Positions 50,146 to 59,315 of a stretch of 64,000 bases of DNA are shown here, in pieces. The translations under genes and the position numbers were made by a program. The stretch comes from Paenibacillus sinensis. Its GTDB lineage: Bacteria; Bacillota; Bacilli; Paenibacillales; Paenibacillaceae. How positions within the stretch are numbered: position 1 is the first letter of the stretch; every line of letters begins with the position of its first letter. The stretch is from NCBI RefSeq assembly GCF_019904155.1, contig NZ_JAHCMB010000187.1, forward strand, positions 1-64,000. The letters are read 5' to 3'. The notes under the pieces were generated by a model, which did no database searches, was not told the origin of the DNA, and saw only the letters and a list, made by a program, of their open reading frames with translations.

Positions 50146-51060
50146 CTATTCGGCCAGAGCGAGAATACGGTTTTTCCAGTAAGCGTCAATGTCCAGCTTG
50201 TTAACCAGTTCAACAAAACGGTAGCTCCGGGTACGGATCATGACCGAGGTGTACAGATAAGCCCCCGTCTCCTCCAATGCCCGTTCAAACTCATCCATGC
50301 GGCCGATCATCTCTGCCGGCTCCAGCGTTCCGTCAAAATAGTCCGCGATCCAGCGGTTGTTCTCCGGTAAATACTGCAGCAAATACAGGGTGGACAGCGT
50401 CCGCTTGCGGCTTAGAAGATCGCCTTTCTGCCGGTTCAGCAGATCATTGACATCGTTCTTGATCTGCTCGGCTATGCCCAGTTCCTCGGCATATTCGGCT
50501 ACCTCTTCCTTGATCTCGCCCGTTGCCAGCACCGTGCCGATCATGCAAGCCGCTACGACGAAGCCCGCAGACTTCTCCCGAATCATGGCCAAATAATCCT
50601 CTTCGTCCCGGATTTCGTTCAGAAGATCGGTCGTCTGCCCATTCAGGGCCGCAAGGGTGCTTGCATTCATGAAACGAACAGCGAGGTGGACCCTTTCGAG
50701 CGGGAAACTGCAGGTAAGCAGGAGCTGCTGGGACAGAATCGTCATTCCCACGGCGATATTAAGCGCCAGTTCGGGACTGATTATGTTCCAAGCCGAGCAC
50801 TGATCATCCCGATCCTGCAGATCGTCGATAATATCGGCGCTGAGGATCATCAGTTCAACCGCCGCTGCCGCCCGGTACACAGCCGGATCGCTTCCTCCGA
50901 AAGCACGATAGTGCAATACGGTCAGCTTGCCGCAGGGCATCCCTCCTCTCAGTTTCTCTTCCGCACAGGCAAGTGCCGGCTCTTGCAAAGACGGTACCTG
51001 GAAATAGTCCCGTACGGCTTCCCTGATTTCCCTGCCTACGAATTCTGCAAAATGCTCCAT
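50146..51060 (-). CDS. comQ: ComQ-like isoprenyl transferase
   Basis: 304 residues from ATG 51060 (GCGAGGG before it). An all-helical class I isoprenoid synthase: first Asp-rich motif DIIDDLQD (Asp79, 80, 83), second motif NDVND (202-206), and GQTTDLL in between. The second motif in NDxxD form and the short downstream peptide gene point to ComQ, which attaches a geranyl or farnesyl group to the Trp of ComX and helps its maturation. An ordinary polyprenyl diphosphate synthase is less likely, because dispersed isoprenoid genes are not found here. ComP and ComA are not adjacent. Confidence 0.8.
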   Translation of the reverse strand: MEHFAEFVGREIREAVRDYFQVPSLQEPALACAEEKLRGGMPCGKLTVLHYRAFGGSDPAVYRAAAAVELMILSADIIDDLQDRDDQCSAWNIISPELALNIAVGMTILSQQLLLTCSFPLERVHLAVRFMNASTLAALNGQTTDLLNEIRDEEDYLAMIREKSAGFVVAACMIGTVLATGEIKEEVAEYAEELGIAEQIKNDVNDLLNRQKGDLLSRKRTLSTLYLLQYLPENNRWIADYFDGTLEPAEMIGRMDEFERALEETGAYLYTSVMIRTRSYRFVELVNKLDIDAYWKNRILALAE

Positions 51061-51198
51061 TCTGCCCTCGCTTTTACGCTTCTTCTGTCGTTTCCATCCT
51101 GTCATTGCTAGATATTCGATCTTTATTTACCAATTCCTTCTAAGCGACAGCAGACTTGTCCATTTTTTTTGAATAAGCTCTGCTGGAGAGGCCGTCTC

Positions 51199-52251
51199 CT
51201 AATTCACCGGCACGATGCAGACCGGCGAATTGATGCCGAGCTCATTGCCCGTCGGTATCAGACGTCCGTTCTCGGCGTCGATCCGGAAGGAAGTGATGTT
51301 GCCGCTGCCCTGATTGGCAGCCAGCAGCCAGCCCTTGCAGATTGCGAAGTTGCGCGGCGTACGCCCGCCGGTGAGCTGCCAATCGGCAGGAGACAGCAGG
51401 CCGGTTTCGCTGTCGATATGGAACAGCACGATACTGTCATGCCCGCGGTTCGAGGCATACAGAAAGCGGCCGCAGGGAGAGACATGGATATCAGCCGCCG
51501 TATCGTCACTGCCGGGCACATAATGCTCGGGAAGCGTAGACACATGCTGCAGAGCTTCCAGGGTGCCGGCCCCGGTGTCATGGGCGAAGACCGTGACCGT
51601 GTTGTTCAATTCGCTGACGCAGTACACCCGCTTTCCGTCCGGATGGAATGCCAGATGCCTCGGCCCCGCTCCTTCCGGCAGAGACACTTCGCGTTGAAGG
51701 ACAAGCGATCCGCTCTCGAGCTGGTACAGCATAATCCGGTCAAGCCCAAGATCGCATACCATTACCCGTCCGCTGCCCGGTTCCGGGATAATGGAATGAG
51801 GATGCGGCCCCTCCTGACGGTCTGGACGGACTCCGGCTCCCTGATGCCTGACGTTCGCGGTCATCGCTCCCAGCGAACCGTCCGGATTGACCGGATATGC
51901 GTTAATATTGCCGCCGGAATAATTAGAGACGAGCACATACCCGCCGTCCAGACTGACCGACACATAGCAGGGATCTGCCCCTTCGGTTGCCCGGCTGCCC
52001 AGAGGAGCAAGCTCCAAGGTTTCAGCGTCCACCTTATAGGCCGCGGCTTCTCCACTCCCCTTCTCGCTGACGGCATACAGCACCTGCTGACGGCTGTCCA
52101 GGGTTATGTATGACGGGTTCTCGATGCCCGCAGTTCCTCCGATTCTTCTCATCTCTCCATCCTTTACGTTTAAGGCGCACAGATGGATGGAGTGCTTATC
52201 GGCGGGACCGTAGGCTCCGACATAGAACAGAATTTCATCCGGATGCTTCAT
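51199..52251 (-). CDS. 6-phosphogluconolactonase-type beta-propeller (lactonase family)
   Basis: 350 residues with RBS GGGGGAG. Seven-bladed propeller repeats are visible as recurring stretches such as YVGAYGPADKHSIHLCALNV, ENPSYITLDSRQQVLYAVSE, GGYVLVSNYSGGNINAYPV, HPHSIIPEPGSGRVMVCDLG, GPRHLAFHPDGKRVYCVSEL, SPCGRFLYASNRGHDSIVLF and RNFAICKGWLLAANQGSGNI. This family hydrolyses 6-phosphogluconolactone in the pentose phosphate pathway, though some members act on other lactones. Cytoplasmic. Confidence 0.9.
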   Translation of the reverse strand: MKHPDEILFYVGAYGPADKHSIHLCALNVKDGEMRRIGGTAGIENPSYITLDSRQQVLYAVSEKGSGEAAAYKVDAETLELAPLGSRATEGADPCYVSVSLDGGYVLVSNYSGGNINAYPVNPDGSLGAMTANVRHQGAGVRPDRQEGPHPHSIIPEPGSGRVMVCDLGLDRIMLYQLESGSLVLQREVSLPEGAGPRHLAFHPDGKRVYCVSELNNTVTVFAHDTGAGTLEALQHVSTLPEHYVPGSDDTAADIHVSPCGRFLYASNRGHDSIVLFHIDSETGLLSPADWQLTGGRTPRNFAICKGWLLAANQGSGNITSFRIDAENGRLIPTGNELGINSPVCIVPVN

Positions 52252-52500
52252 GAGAGAGCTCCCCCTTAGGTTATCTTATGTATGGGCTTCCGCCCTCTTC
52301 TTTATTACCCTGACAGGCAGGGAGGAAACGCGGCTATACGATAGCTTTTTCTTCTTCTGGTTAGCCGCAGCGTCCTTTACTTTGAGTCTTCAGCGTGCAT
52401 AACCCCCTCTTTTTTGGGAAAAACAGGAGCTGATTTAAACCCTTCACTTGAGGTTAATAGTTAGCATCCAAGACAATAACCCTAAAGGAGCTGAAGCAAC

Positions 52501-52758
52501 ATGAGTTTCATATGGATGCTGATAGTTGGCGGAATTATTGGTTGGCTGGCCGGTCTCATCATGGGCAGAGATATTCCGGGAGGCATTATCGGCAACATCA
52601 TCGCCGGTATCCTCGGTTCTTGGCTGGGTGGTTTTCTCGGTGATTGGGGTCCGCGTGTCAGCGACTTCTATGTTCTGCCATCCCTGATCGGCGCAATCGT
52701 TCTGATCGCAATCGTCAGTCTCGTCATGCGTTCCATGGGCGGACGAACCCGTTCATAA
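52501..52758 (+). CDS. GlsB/YeaQ/YmgE family (transglycosylase-associated) membrane protein
   Basis: 85 residues with RBS AAAGGAGC. Three helices carry the Gly-rich family pattern: WMLIVGGIIGWLAGLIMG, PGGIIGNIIAGILGSWLGGF and the C-terminal LIGAIVLIAIVSLVMRS. The family is linked to general stress responses in many bacteria, and a peptidoglycan role is not established. No sigma-B promoter was recognised upstream. Confidence 0.9.
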   Translation: MSFIWMLIVGGIIGWLAGLIMGRDIPGGIIGNIIAGILGSWLGGFLGDWGPRVSDFYVLPSLIGAIVLIAIVSLVMRSMGGRTRS

Positions 52759-52802
52759 TCAATGTACCACTTCGGTTTTGAAAAAGAAAATCACGCTGTA
52801 TT

Positions 52803-52828
52803 ACCGCAGGCTTCAGCCTGCGGTTTTT
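52803..52828 (+). terminator. terminator after the GlsB-type gene
   Basis: ACCGCAGGCT pairs with AGCCTGCGGT, followed by TTTTGCC. Confidence 0.85.
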
Positions 52829-52955
52829 GCCATATAGCCGAAAGCGCCGCTCTCCCGGACAGCCCGCGGGCGGACATTTAGGTGCCGGAAAGCTTTTCTG
52901 ATATAATGGAAGCAGCGCATATACTTTCACTTCCATTAAGAGAGGACCGTGAGTC

Positions 52956-53462
52956 ATGGGCAGCATCAATCCGTCGTACCTGCATATCGGCTCTACACTT
53001 GGCGCTCTGTTCATGGCGCTGATGGTGATCTTCATCCGATTAAAAGCAAGCGACCGCCCCGTTACTATCCGAAAAATCATTATCCCCCCTCTGGGCATGT
53101 CAACCGGGTTCATGATGTTTATCGTTCCCGAGGTCCGCGTCCCCCTTTGGTGGGCATTGATTGCTTTTGTGGCAGGCTGGTTTATCTTCGCATACCCCCT
53201 GATCCGGACGACAAGCTTTCATCAGAAAGAGGGGCTCATCTACGCCAAGCGCTCCAAGAGCTTCGCGCTGGTGCTGCTCGGTCTGCTGCTGGTCCGCACC
53301 CTATTGCATGAATTTATCGACCGGTATATCTCGATTCCGCAATCGGGCGGCCTGTTCTTTATTCTGGCATTCGGGATGATCGTGCATTGGCGGGTATTCA
53401 TGTACAGAGCCTACCGCACAATGATCCCGGCAGACACGGCTCTTCCCCGGCAGACTCCATAA
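52956..53462 (+). CDS. ccdC: CcdC family membrane protein (DUF1453)
   Basis: 168 residues with RBS GAGAGG. Four to five helices; the stretch RPVTIRKIIIPPLGMSTGFM, then MFIVPEVRVPLWWALIAFVA and HQKEGLIYAKRSKSFALVLL match the CcdC family, named for a possible role in cytochrome c maturation in Bacillus that was not found to be essential. No ccdA or other cytochrome genes are adjacent. Confidence 0.85.
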   Translation: MGSINPSYLHIGSTLGALFMALMVIFIRLKASDRPVTIRKIIIPPLGMSTGFMMFIVPEVRVPLWWALIAFVAGWFIFAYPLIRTTSFHQKEGLIYAKRSKSFALVLLGLLLVRTLLHEFIDRYISIPQSGGLFFILAFGMIVHWRVFMYRAYRTMIPADTALPRQTP

Positions 53463-53771
53463 TCGCCGGGCCGGAAGGCCTCTCCATACAGGCTGCCTTC
53501 CTTTATACAGGCTATCTCTCTCAAGGACGGCGGTTCCTCACCTTCACGGTTAGGAATCGCCGTCTTTTTTATACTGTCGGCCGCTCCTGCCCCGTACTAT
53601 CGGTTGTTCCTTCCCATCCATTCGTTAAGGTGTCCGCTTCAACGCTATGAACTGCATAGGCTAACATGTCTAATTTCATAGGGATAATTGTCAAATTAGG
53701 ATAGGATTTTTCCTTATTGCTTCTGTAATGAGTCAAAATTGTATAGGTTTTTTAGCGTGATTTACCGGGTA

Positions 53772-53798
53772 TTGGCAGACATCTGATTGCCATATAAT
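53772..53798 (+). promoter_or_regulatory. possible promoter of the GH74 gene
   Basis: TTGGCA (53772-53777) and TATAAT (53793-53798) are 15 bases apart, somewhat short. Transcription would start near 53805, just before the leader stem. Other parts of the 53463-53959 gap show no gene. Confidence 0.45.
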
Positions 53799-53811
53799 TT
53801 GAACTACGTCA

Positions 53812-53920
53812 ACGGAAACCGCTTACATAAAAGGCGGATGCGCCTGCCTGAGCTAGCGCCGAAGCCGGAAGACTGTTTGTTCTAAGGTCATGCCTGTCTG
53901 CAACTGTAAGCGGATTCCGT
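53812..53920 (+). promoter_or_regulatory. GH74 leader: 16-bp long-range stem with cre-like arms
   Basis: ACGGAAACCGCTTACA (53812-53827) pairs with TGTAAGCGGATTCCGT (53905-53920) with one mismatch, closing a 77-base insert. Each arm also reads as a CcpA cre-like site (TGTAAGCGGTTTCC on the minus strand of the first arm; TGTAAGCGGATTCC in the second). It may act as an RNA structure, a pair of repressor sites, or both. Confidence 0.55.
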
Positions 53921-53959
53921 GACCGGTGGGAATCATCATCCAAGTCAAGGAGGTATAGA

Positions 53960-56900
53960 ATGTTCAAAAAAATGCTAAATGTGTGCCTGGCTGCGACGCT
54001 TGCTCTTCCTATTGTTGGAAGCGGTTACGCAGCTGCGGACACAACCGCTCCCGCTTCGCCTTATTCGGATGCGGTCAAGACCCAGCCCTACAGCTGGGGA
54101 AGAGCGGCCATCGTGGGCGGCGGTTATGTGCCCGGAGTGATCTTCAATCAGACGGAACCGGGGCTAGTGTACGCCCGCACCGACATGGGCGGCGCCTATC
54201 GCTGGGACGAGTCCACGTCATCCTGGAAGCAGCTGCTTGACTGGGTCGGATTCGACAACTGGAATATGGCCGGAGTGGAGAGTCTGGCCACCGACCCGGT
54301 TGATCCGAACCGCGTATATATCGCGGCCGGAACGTACTCCAATTATTTTACGGATCAAACCGGCGTCATACTCCGCTCAACCGACAAAGGCGAAACGTGG
54401 GAGGGTACCCGGCTGCCGATCAAGTTCGGCGGCAATATGCCCGGACGCAATATGGGCGAGCGCCTGGTGATCGACCCTAACGATAACCGGGTCATTTATT
54501 TCGGCGCCCGCAACGGCGAAGGTCTGTGGCGAAGCACGGATTACGGCGTGACCTGGAATAAGGTGGAGTCCTTCAATGTTCCGCAGGACGCCAAGGATTA
54601 CTACGGCGGAGAGTTTGGGGCGGTGTGGGTAACGTTCGACCCTTCGACCGGCAAACGGGCCAACTCTTCGACAGGGGAAGCGGCCTCCGTGACACAGTCC
54701 GTCTATGTAGGCGTGGCCGACACGGACACCAGCCTCTATCAGACGCTGGACGGCGGAGCAACTTGGGAGCCGATTCCGGGCCAGCCGAAGCAGGGCTTTC
54801 TGCCGATGCACGGCGAGCTTTCTTCCGACGGCATGCTGTACGTGACGTATAACAAAGGCAGCGGCCCATATGACGGCATTCCGTGGGATGGCACCTCTGT
54901 AGGAGCCGTCTGGAAGTACAATACCAAAACCGGAGAATGGACCGATATTACGCCTCCTGTGCTCGCTCCGACCGCAGGCTCAAGCGTTCCATCGTATCCG
55001 TTCGGCGGGCTGGCGGTAGATCCTTCCAACCCGAATACGATCATGGTCGCTACGATGAATGTATGGTGGCCCGACGAGCAGATCTTCCGCAGCACCGACG
55101 GCGGCGCAACCTGGCAGTCTTTCTGGCGTATGGGAGAAGGCTACTCCCGGGTCAATCAATACACGATTGACTATTCGCTCTCCCCTTGGCTGGATTGGGG
55201 AAAAGCGTCGGGTCCGACCGATGTCGAGCAGAATCCGAAGCTCGGCTGGATGATCGGCGATCTCGACATCGACCCGTTCAATCCGGATCACTTCTTCTAT
55301 GGAACCGGCGCGACGCTGTTTGGCTCGAACGATCTGACCAACCTGGACAAGAATGAGACGGTAAGTATTTCCGTCTATGCCCAGGGCATTGAGGAGACGG
55401 CGGTCAACGGCCTGATCGTTCCTCCTTCCGGCGACGCCAAGCTGATCAGTGCGCTCAGCGACATCGGCGGCTTCCGTCATACGGATCTGACCAAGGCGCC
55501 GGAGATGATCACCAACCCGACCATCGGTTCCAGTACGGATCTCGACTTCGCCCAGGACGATTCCAATCTCATCGTTCGGGTCGGCAACGGGGATGGAACG
55601 GCAGCCCGAATGGGCGTGTCGACCGACAACGGCGCCACCTGGACGCCGGCGGCCAATGCCTGGACCTCGGATTCCAGCGACAATACGGGCGGCGGACATG
55701 TCGCGGTATCCGCCGACGGCGATTCCATTGTCTGGTCGCCTTCCGCTGACGCGAGTCTCGACCGTCCGGTCAGCTATTCGAGAGACAACGGTCAGACCTG
55801 GACCGCTTCCGCCGGCATTCCGCAGGGAGCCTTCGTCTACTCGGACCGTGTGAACACGCATAAGTTCTACGGCTTCTCGGAAGGCAAATTCTATGTCAGC
55901 ACCGATGGCGGCGCGACCTTCAGCGAGACAGGCGCAACCGGCCTGCCGAACAGCCTCACCAGCAAATTCAAAGCGGTATCGAACCGTGAGGGCGATATTT
56001 GGCTCGTGGCGACGAAGAATAACGAGCATCCTGAATACGGTTACGGAGTGTTCCACTCCACCGATTCCGGCGAGAGCTTCACGAAGCTGGACAGCGTGGA
56101 GGAAGCTGTCATGATCGGCTTCGGCAAGGCTGCCGAAGGATCGGATTACGATGCGATTTATATCAACGGCCGCGTCAACGGCATCTTCGGCTTCTACCGG
56201 TCTGACGATGGCGGTGCAAGCTGGATTCGCATCAATGACGACCAGCATCAATATGCCAACGCTACCCAGGCGATTACCGGAGACCCCAACGTCTTCGGCC
56301 GGGTGTACATCGGAGCGAACGGTTTCGGCATCATTATGGGCGATACTGCAGGCAGCATTGTCGAACCGGAAGCCGGCGGTCTGACCGTGACCTCCGCCGA
56401 CCCGGAAGGCGCAGCGAATGACGGCAAGACGCGCATTACCGTAACGCCGGATGTTTATGACGGATACCAACTGGTCTATCATAATTTCGGCAGCAGCACC
56501 GTCACAGTTCCTCGTGTGAACGATACGCTTAGCGGCTATGCCGATCTTCCGGAGGATGGCCTGATTCCGGCAGCTAACGGCGATCATATCGGCGTAGCGG
56601 AGATTAACGCCAGCGGCGGAGTCCAATATTTCGGCCAGACCCTGGCCGTCGTCAGCAATGAGCCTGCCGTTCAGCCATCGGACGCACCATCAGCAACACC
56701 AACCCCGTCAGCCACGGCGACCCCTTCGGCTGATGGAAGCGGTACAGGAACTGCGGCGACACCAACTCCTGCAGCTTCTCCGGCTCCTTCCGCACAGGTG
56801 GCGGGCGGCAAGGTAACGATTACCGCGCCGGTCGGCACGGACGGCAAAGCTCTTGCAGCCCTGTCTGAAGATCTGTTGAACCAGGCGGCCGCAGGCAGCA

Positions 56901-57946
56901 GCGACAAGGCGATCACCGTCGACATCAAAGCCCCCGGCGCTACGGGTGGTGTAACAATTAGTCTGCCAGCCAGTCTCCTTGGCAGTCTGCAGGCGAAGTC
57001 CATCTCTACCGTTCATTTCAATCTGAACGGCGTAACCTTTACGCTTGACACCGGCCTTCTGAAAGGCTCCACGCTAAGCTCCGGCAGCGTGCTACAGCTA
57101 GCCTACAGCTTGCCGGGAACTACCGGTCTGTCTCAAGCGGCCAAAGAAAGAATCGGCTCGTCCCCGGTGTATGATCTGTCGCTGACCGTAGATGGCGCAC
57201 CTGTGTCCTGGCAAGGCCGCTTGGTCAGAATCAGTCTGCCCTACACCCTGAGTGCGGGAGAGAAGGCCAATCAGGTGGTCGCATACTACCTGAATGATAA
57301 CGGCGGTCTTGAAGCCGTCAAGAATTCCCGGTACAACAACGGCGCCGTGACCTTTGCGCCGAAGCATTTCAGCAAATACGCAGCGGCTTCCTCCTCTGTC
57401 TCGTTCACCGATACCGGCTCATACGGCTGGGCGCAGGACTCCATTGACTTCATGGCCGCGCGCGGAATCGTATCCGGCTACGGAGACGGCAGCTTCAAGC
57501 CGAACGGAAGCGTCACAAGAGCTGAATTCCTTCAAATGCTGACCCAGGCTCTTGATCTGAATACAGCGGGCGCTGTCAGCAGCTTCACGGATGTGAAATC
57601 CGGCGCCTGGTATTATTCTTCCGTCGCATCCGCCCAGAAGCTTGGCCTTGTTCAAGGCAAGCCGGACGGAAGCTTCGGTCCCGGCGACCTGCTGTCCCGG
57701 CAGGATATGGTCGTCATGCTGAGCAAAGCCCTTCAGCTTCAAGGCGTCAGCGTTACCGGTTCTTCTGCGGTTGCTTTCTCCGACAGCGCCGACATCTCGG
57801 CCTATGCACGCGAGAGTGTGGCTAAGGCTTCTGCAGCCGGACTGATTTCCGGCCAGGGCAATAACCGCTTCGCTCCGCACAGCGGCGCAAGCCGGGCGGA
57901 GGCATCCGTCGTCATCGGAAACCTCCTTCAGTATTTGGGGATGTAA
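53960..57946 (+). CDS. SLH-anchored GH74 xyloglucanase
   Basis: 1,328 residues, RBS CAAGGAGG. Signal peptide to about residue 26 (SGYAAA). Residues 40-790 form the double seven-bladed GH74 propeller, with repeated blade motifs such as STDKGETWEGT, STDYGVTWNKV, TLDGGATWEPI, STDGGATWQSF and SYSRDNGQTW, and the typical start YSWGRAAIVGGGYVPG. A beta domain (about 795-900), a Pro/Thr/Ala linker (about 905-965) and a Paenibacillus-type beta domain (about 968-1145) follow. Three SLH domains end the protein (about 1148-1328: FTDTGSYGWAQDSIDFMAARG, FTDVKSGAWYYSSVASAQKL, FSDSADISAYARESVAKASA). It would cut xyloglucan while bound to cell-wall polymers. Confidence 0.93.
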   Translation: MFKKMLNVCLAATLALPIVGSGYAAADTTAPASPYSDAVKTQPYSWGRAAIVGGGYVPGVIFNQTEPGLVYARTDMGGAYRWDESTSSWKQLLDWVGFDNWNMAGVESLATDPVDPNRVYIAAGTYSNYFTDQTGVILRSTDKGETWEGTRLPIKFGGNMPGRNMGERLVIDPNDNRVIYFGARNGEGLWRSTDYGVTWNKVESFNVPQDAKDYYGGEFGAVWVTFDPSTGKRANSSTGEAASVTQSVYVGVADTDTSLYQTLDGGATWEPIPGQPKQGFLPMHGELSSDGMLYVTYNKGSGPYDGIPWDGTSVGAVWKYNTKTGEWTDITPPVLAPTAGSSVPSYPFGGLAVDPSNPNTIMVATMNVWWPDEQIFRSTDGGATWQSFWRMGEGYSRVNQYTIDYSLSPWLDWGKASGPTDVEQNPKLGWMIGDLDIDPFNPDHFFYGTGATLFGSNDLTNLDKNETVSISVYAQGIEETAVNGLIVPPSGDAKLISALSDIGGFRHTDLTKAPEMITNPTIGSSTDLDFAQDDSNLIVRVGNGDGTAARMGVSTDNGATWTPAANAWTSDSSDNTGGGHVAVSADGDSIVWSPSADASLDRPVSYSRDNGQTWTASAGIPQGAFVYSDRVNTHKFYGFSEGKFYVSTDGGATFSETGATGLPNSLTSKFKAVSNREGDIWLVATKNNEHPEYGYGVFHSTDSGESFTKLDSVEEAVMIGFGKAAEGSDYDAIYINGRVNGIFGFYRSDDGGASWIRINDDQHQYANATQAITGDPNVFGRVYIGANGFGIIMGDTAGSIVEPEAGGLTVTSADPEGAANDGKTRITVTPDVYDGYQLVYHNFGSSTVTVPRVNDTLSGYADLPEDGLIPAANGDHIGVAEINASGGVQYFGQTLAVVSNEPAVQPSDAPSATPTPSATATPSADGSGTGTAATPTPAASPAPSAQVAGGKVTITAPVGTDGKALAALSEDLLNQAAAGSSDKAITVDIKAPGATGGVTISLPASLLGSLQAKSISTVHFNLNGVTFTLDTGLLKGSTLSSGSVLQLAYSLPGTTGLSQAAKERIGSSPVYDLSLTVDGAPVSWQGRLVRISLPYTLSAGEKANQVVAYYLNDNGGLEAVKNSRYNNGAVTFAPKHFSKYAAASSSVSFTDTGSYGWAQDSIDFMAARGIVSGYGDGSFKPNGSVTRAEFLQMLTQALDLNTAGAVSSFTDVKSGAWYYSSVASAQKLGLVQGKPDGSFGPGDLLSRQDMVVMLSKALQLQGVSVTGSSAVAFSDSADISAYARESVAKASAAGLISGQGNNRFAPHSGASRAEASVVIGNLLQYLGM

Positions 57947-57969
57947 TACATTGATCCGCTAATAGGAAA

Positions 57970-58006
57970 GACCCGGCAGGCATGAACAGCGCCTGCCGGG
58001 TCTTTT
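57970..58006 (+). terminator. terminator after the GH74 gene
   Basis: GACCCGGCAGGC pairs perfectly with GCCTGCCGGGTC, followed by TTTTGG. Confidence 0.85.
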
Positions 58007-58170
58007 GGCGCTTACACCTGCCTTTTAACTTTCATGAAACACAGCGGTAACATGTACCTTTTTTCACCCATGTCAGGTAACTTAACCGCAAATAAGGTAA
58101 AATATAAGCACAGACCGGACTTTCGGACCTGAAGAAATGATGCATTCAAGAGAAAAGCGAGGATGGGCTT

Positions 58171-59130
58171 ATGAAAAGCAAATCAAGAAAAGTGGCGATC
58201 GTCGGCTCCGGGATGGTCGGCTCCAGCTGCGCCTATTCCATGGTCAATCAAGCTATCTGCGACGAAATCATGATGGTCGACCGCACTTACGACCGGGCGA
58301 TGGCCCAGGCGCTCGATTTGTCGCACTGCGCGGATTTTATGGGAACAAGAACCAAAGTCTACGCCGGAACCACGAGCGATTGCGGCAGTATGGATATTGT
58401 GATTTTGACGGCCGGAGCGAACCCGAAGCCGGGGCAGACCCGGCTTGATGTGCTGGATGAAGCGGCGGTCATTACCCGCGGCATTGTGGAACCGATCATG
58501 GCAAGCGGCTTCGACGGGATCTTCGTGATCGCCGCGAACCCGGTTGACATTGTAACTTATCTCGTATGGCAAATATCGGGGCTTCCCCGCCACCGGGTAA
58601 TCGGAACGGGAACCTCAATCGACTCCTCACGGCTGAAGACGCTGCTCTCGGAGGTGTTCTCGATCGATCCCCGCAGCGTCAACGGTTATGCTATGGGAGA
58701 ACACGGCGAATCGCAGTTTGTCGCCTGGTCGCATGTAACAATCGGCGGCAAGCCGATTCTGCATATTCTGGAGCAGCACCGTGAGCGCTTCAAGCATCTG
58801 GACTTGAACGATATCGCACGCAAGACGAAGGATGCCGGCTGGGAGATCTTCACTCGCAAGGGCTCAACCCATTTCGGAATCGGCAGCGCGCTGGCTTATA
58901 TTACCCGATCCATTCTGAACGACGAGCATAAGATCATCGCGGTCTCCGCCATCCTGGACGGGGAATACGGCCAGAGCGGCATCTGCATCGGCGCGCCCGC
59001 CATCATTGCCGGCGAGGGCATTCAGGAGCTGCTTGAACTGAATCTCAATGAAGAGGAGAACGCCAAGTTCCTCTCCTCGTGCAATATTATCCGCGCCGGA
59101 ATCGACAGCCTGAATCCTGCCGGAGCCTAA
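58171..59130 (+). CDS. ldh: L-lactate/2-hydroxyacid dehydrogenase family protein
   Basis: 319 residues with RBS GAGGATGG. Rossmann motif VGSGMVGSSCAYS. Catalytic residues are kept: NPVD (Asn), IDSSRLK (Asp and substrate-binding Arg), and GEHGESQF (His). In the specificity loop the usual GANQKPGETRLD reads GANPKPGQTRLD, so the Gln that selects pyruvate is Pro (residue 85) and the Glu is Gln. The enzyme may therefore favour another 2-oxo acid, although overall it is an LDH-type protein. It ends at a strong bidirectional terminator. Confidence 0.85.
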   Translation: MKSKSRKVAIVGSGMVGSSCAYSMVNQAICDEIMMVDRTYDRAMAQALDLSHCADFMGTRTKVYAGTTSDCGSMDIVILTAGANPKPGQTRLDVLDEAAVITRGIVEPIMASGFDGIFVIAANPVDIVTYLVWQISGLPRHRVIGTGTSIDSSRLKTLLSEVFSIDPRSVNGYAMGEHGESQFVAWSHVTIGGKPILHILEQHRERFKHLDLNDIARKTKDAGWEIFTRKGSTHFGIGSALAYITRSILNDEHKIIAVSAILDGEYGQSGICIGAPAIIAGEGIQELLELNLNEEENAKFLSSCNIIRAGIDSLNPAGA

Positions 59131-59248
59131 GCGAACGACCACCCAACGTATTCACGTTCCGGTTCCGCTGCATCTGCCGCAAGCGATAGCAATTCGCGGG
59201 CAGGCCGGCCTCCCGGCATTTACCCGGAGCATCCCGGAAGACAAACAT

Positions 59249-59291
59249 GGGGCGATCCCGTAAGCCATATAATGGCTGGGATCGCCCCTTT
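59249..59291. terminator. bidirectional terminator between ldh and the chemoreceptor
   Basis: GGGGCGATCCC pairs with GGGATCGCCCC, with AGCCAT/ATGGCT inside. TTTGATATG follows on the plus strand. Confidence 0.8.
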
Positions 59292-59315
59292 GATATGCTG
59301 CCTGGATGACCGGAT

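Noticed and set aside
53812..53920. Known riboswitch class in the GH74 leader
   Set aside because: Compared by eye with c-di-GMP-II, glycine, THF, fluoride and ZTP motifs; none fits.
54980..56626. 548-codon minus-strand frame opposite the GH74 gene
   Set aside because: Shadow frame; the plus-strand repeats of the propeller explain the open frame.
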